From Oscillospiraceae bacterium (GTDB taxonomy: Bacteria > Bacillota > Clostridia > Oscillospirales > Ruminococcaceae): a stretch of DNA of 40,652 nt. The notes below the pieces were generated by a model. It ran no database searches and was not told where the DNA came from. It was given only the letters and a program-made list of their open reading frames with translations. The stretch spans positions 1 through 40,652 of the forward strand of contig WRGW01000104.1 in assembly GCA_009786985.1 (NCBI GenBank), in the 5' to 3' direction. Each line of letters starts with the position of its first letter. The first letter of the stretch is position 1. Below are positions 40,649 to 40,652 of the stretch, piece after piece. Position numbers and translations under genes: made by a program.

Positions 40649-40652
40649 TCAA

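Noticed and set aside
1-40652. CRISPR array or integrated prophage
   Set aside because: No regularly spaced direct repeats with spacers, and no integrase, capsid, terminase or portal gene. The periodic Cys codons at 9800-10650 are protein repeats, not CRISPR.

Overview
The window looks like chromosomal DNA of an AT-rich, endospore-forming anaerobic Firmicute, most likely a Clostridia/Oscillospiraceae-type gut or rumen bacterium. The signs are a SpoIIP gene, NAD-linked pyrDB/pyrK dihydroorotate dehydrogenase, dockerin-like repeats on secreted proteins, a GH105-type glycosidase, strong AGGAGG-type ribosome sites and near-consensus TTGACA-N17-TATAAT promoters. No species assignment is possible from the sequence alone.

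Layout. Positions 1-2950 hold the end of a type IV pilin-like gene and a set of small genes, including an operon of small secreted proteins with a leucine-rich-repeat/dockerin-like protein and a frameshifted fourth member. 2878-7120 holds a Ca2+-type P-ATPase and a Na+/phosphate cotransporter behind a probable PhoP box array. 7355-11569 holds two small envelope/secreted proteins separated by MITE-like elements, rsmE, and a large LRR/cysteine-rich/dockerin-like secreted protein. 11698-21412 is a long leftward block: pyrC, pyrF, a membrane protein, pyrK, pyrD, uvrA and polA. The PolA lacks the 3'-5' exonuclease domain. 29342-36155 holds spoIIP, a zinc-ribbon membrane protein, a NitT/TauT-type ABC transporter operon, a BaiN/HI0933-type flavoprotein and a small protein. 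36346-40127 is a leftward operon GH105, rqcP-like, nadB, nadC. A tRNA-His lies near the right end.

The most unusual locus is 21641-29290. It is a rightward six-gene unit between leftward core genes, with tandem promoters in front and a 21-bp-stem hairpin behind. It encodes a RecQ-like protein with only the first helicase lobe, a coiled-coil protein with a C-terminal membrane anchor, a Ser/Thr kinase with zinc ribbon, a vWA protein, a PP2C phosphatase and an NhaP2/CvrA-like cation/proton antiporter. The kinase-vWA-PP2C core matches the known TerY-P triad. The helicase-like protein, membrane coiled coil and antiporter around it look like a new arrangement, plausibly a stress or anti-phage system with nucleic-acid sensing, phospho-switching and ion-flux output (inference).

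The window is also rich in dispersed structured repeats: (i) a cloverleaf-like element in the 3' UTR of three genes, each time immediately before an intrinsic terminator; (ii) two inverted ~150-bp MITE-like elements; (iii) several families of short perfect hairpins, one of which lies inside the apparent 5' end of an ABC permease gene.
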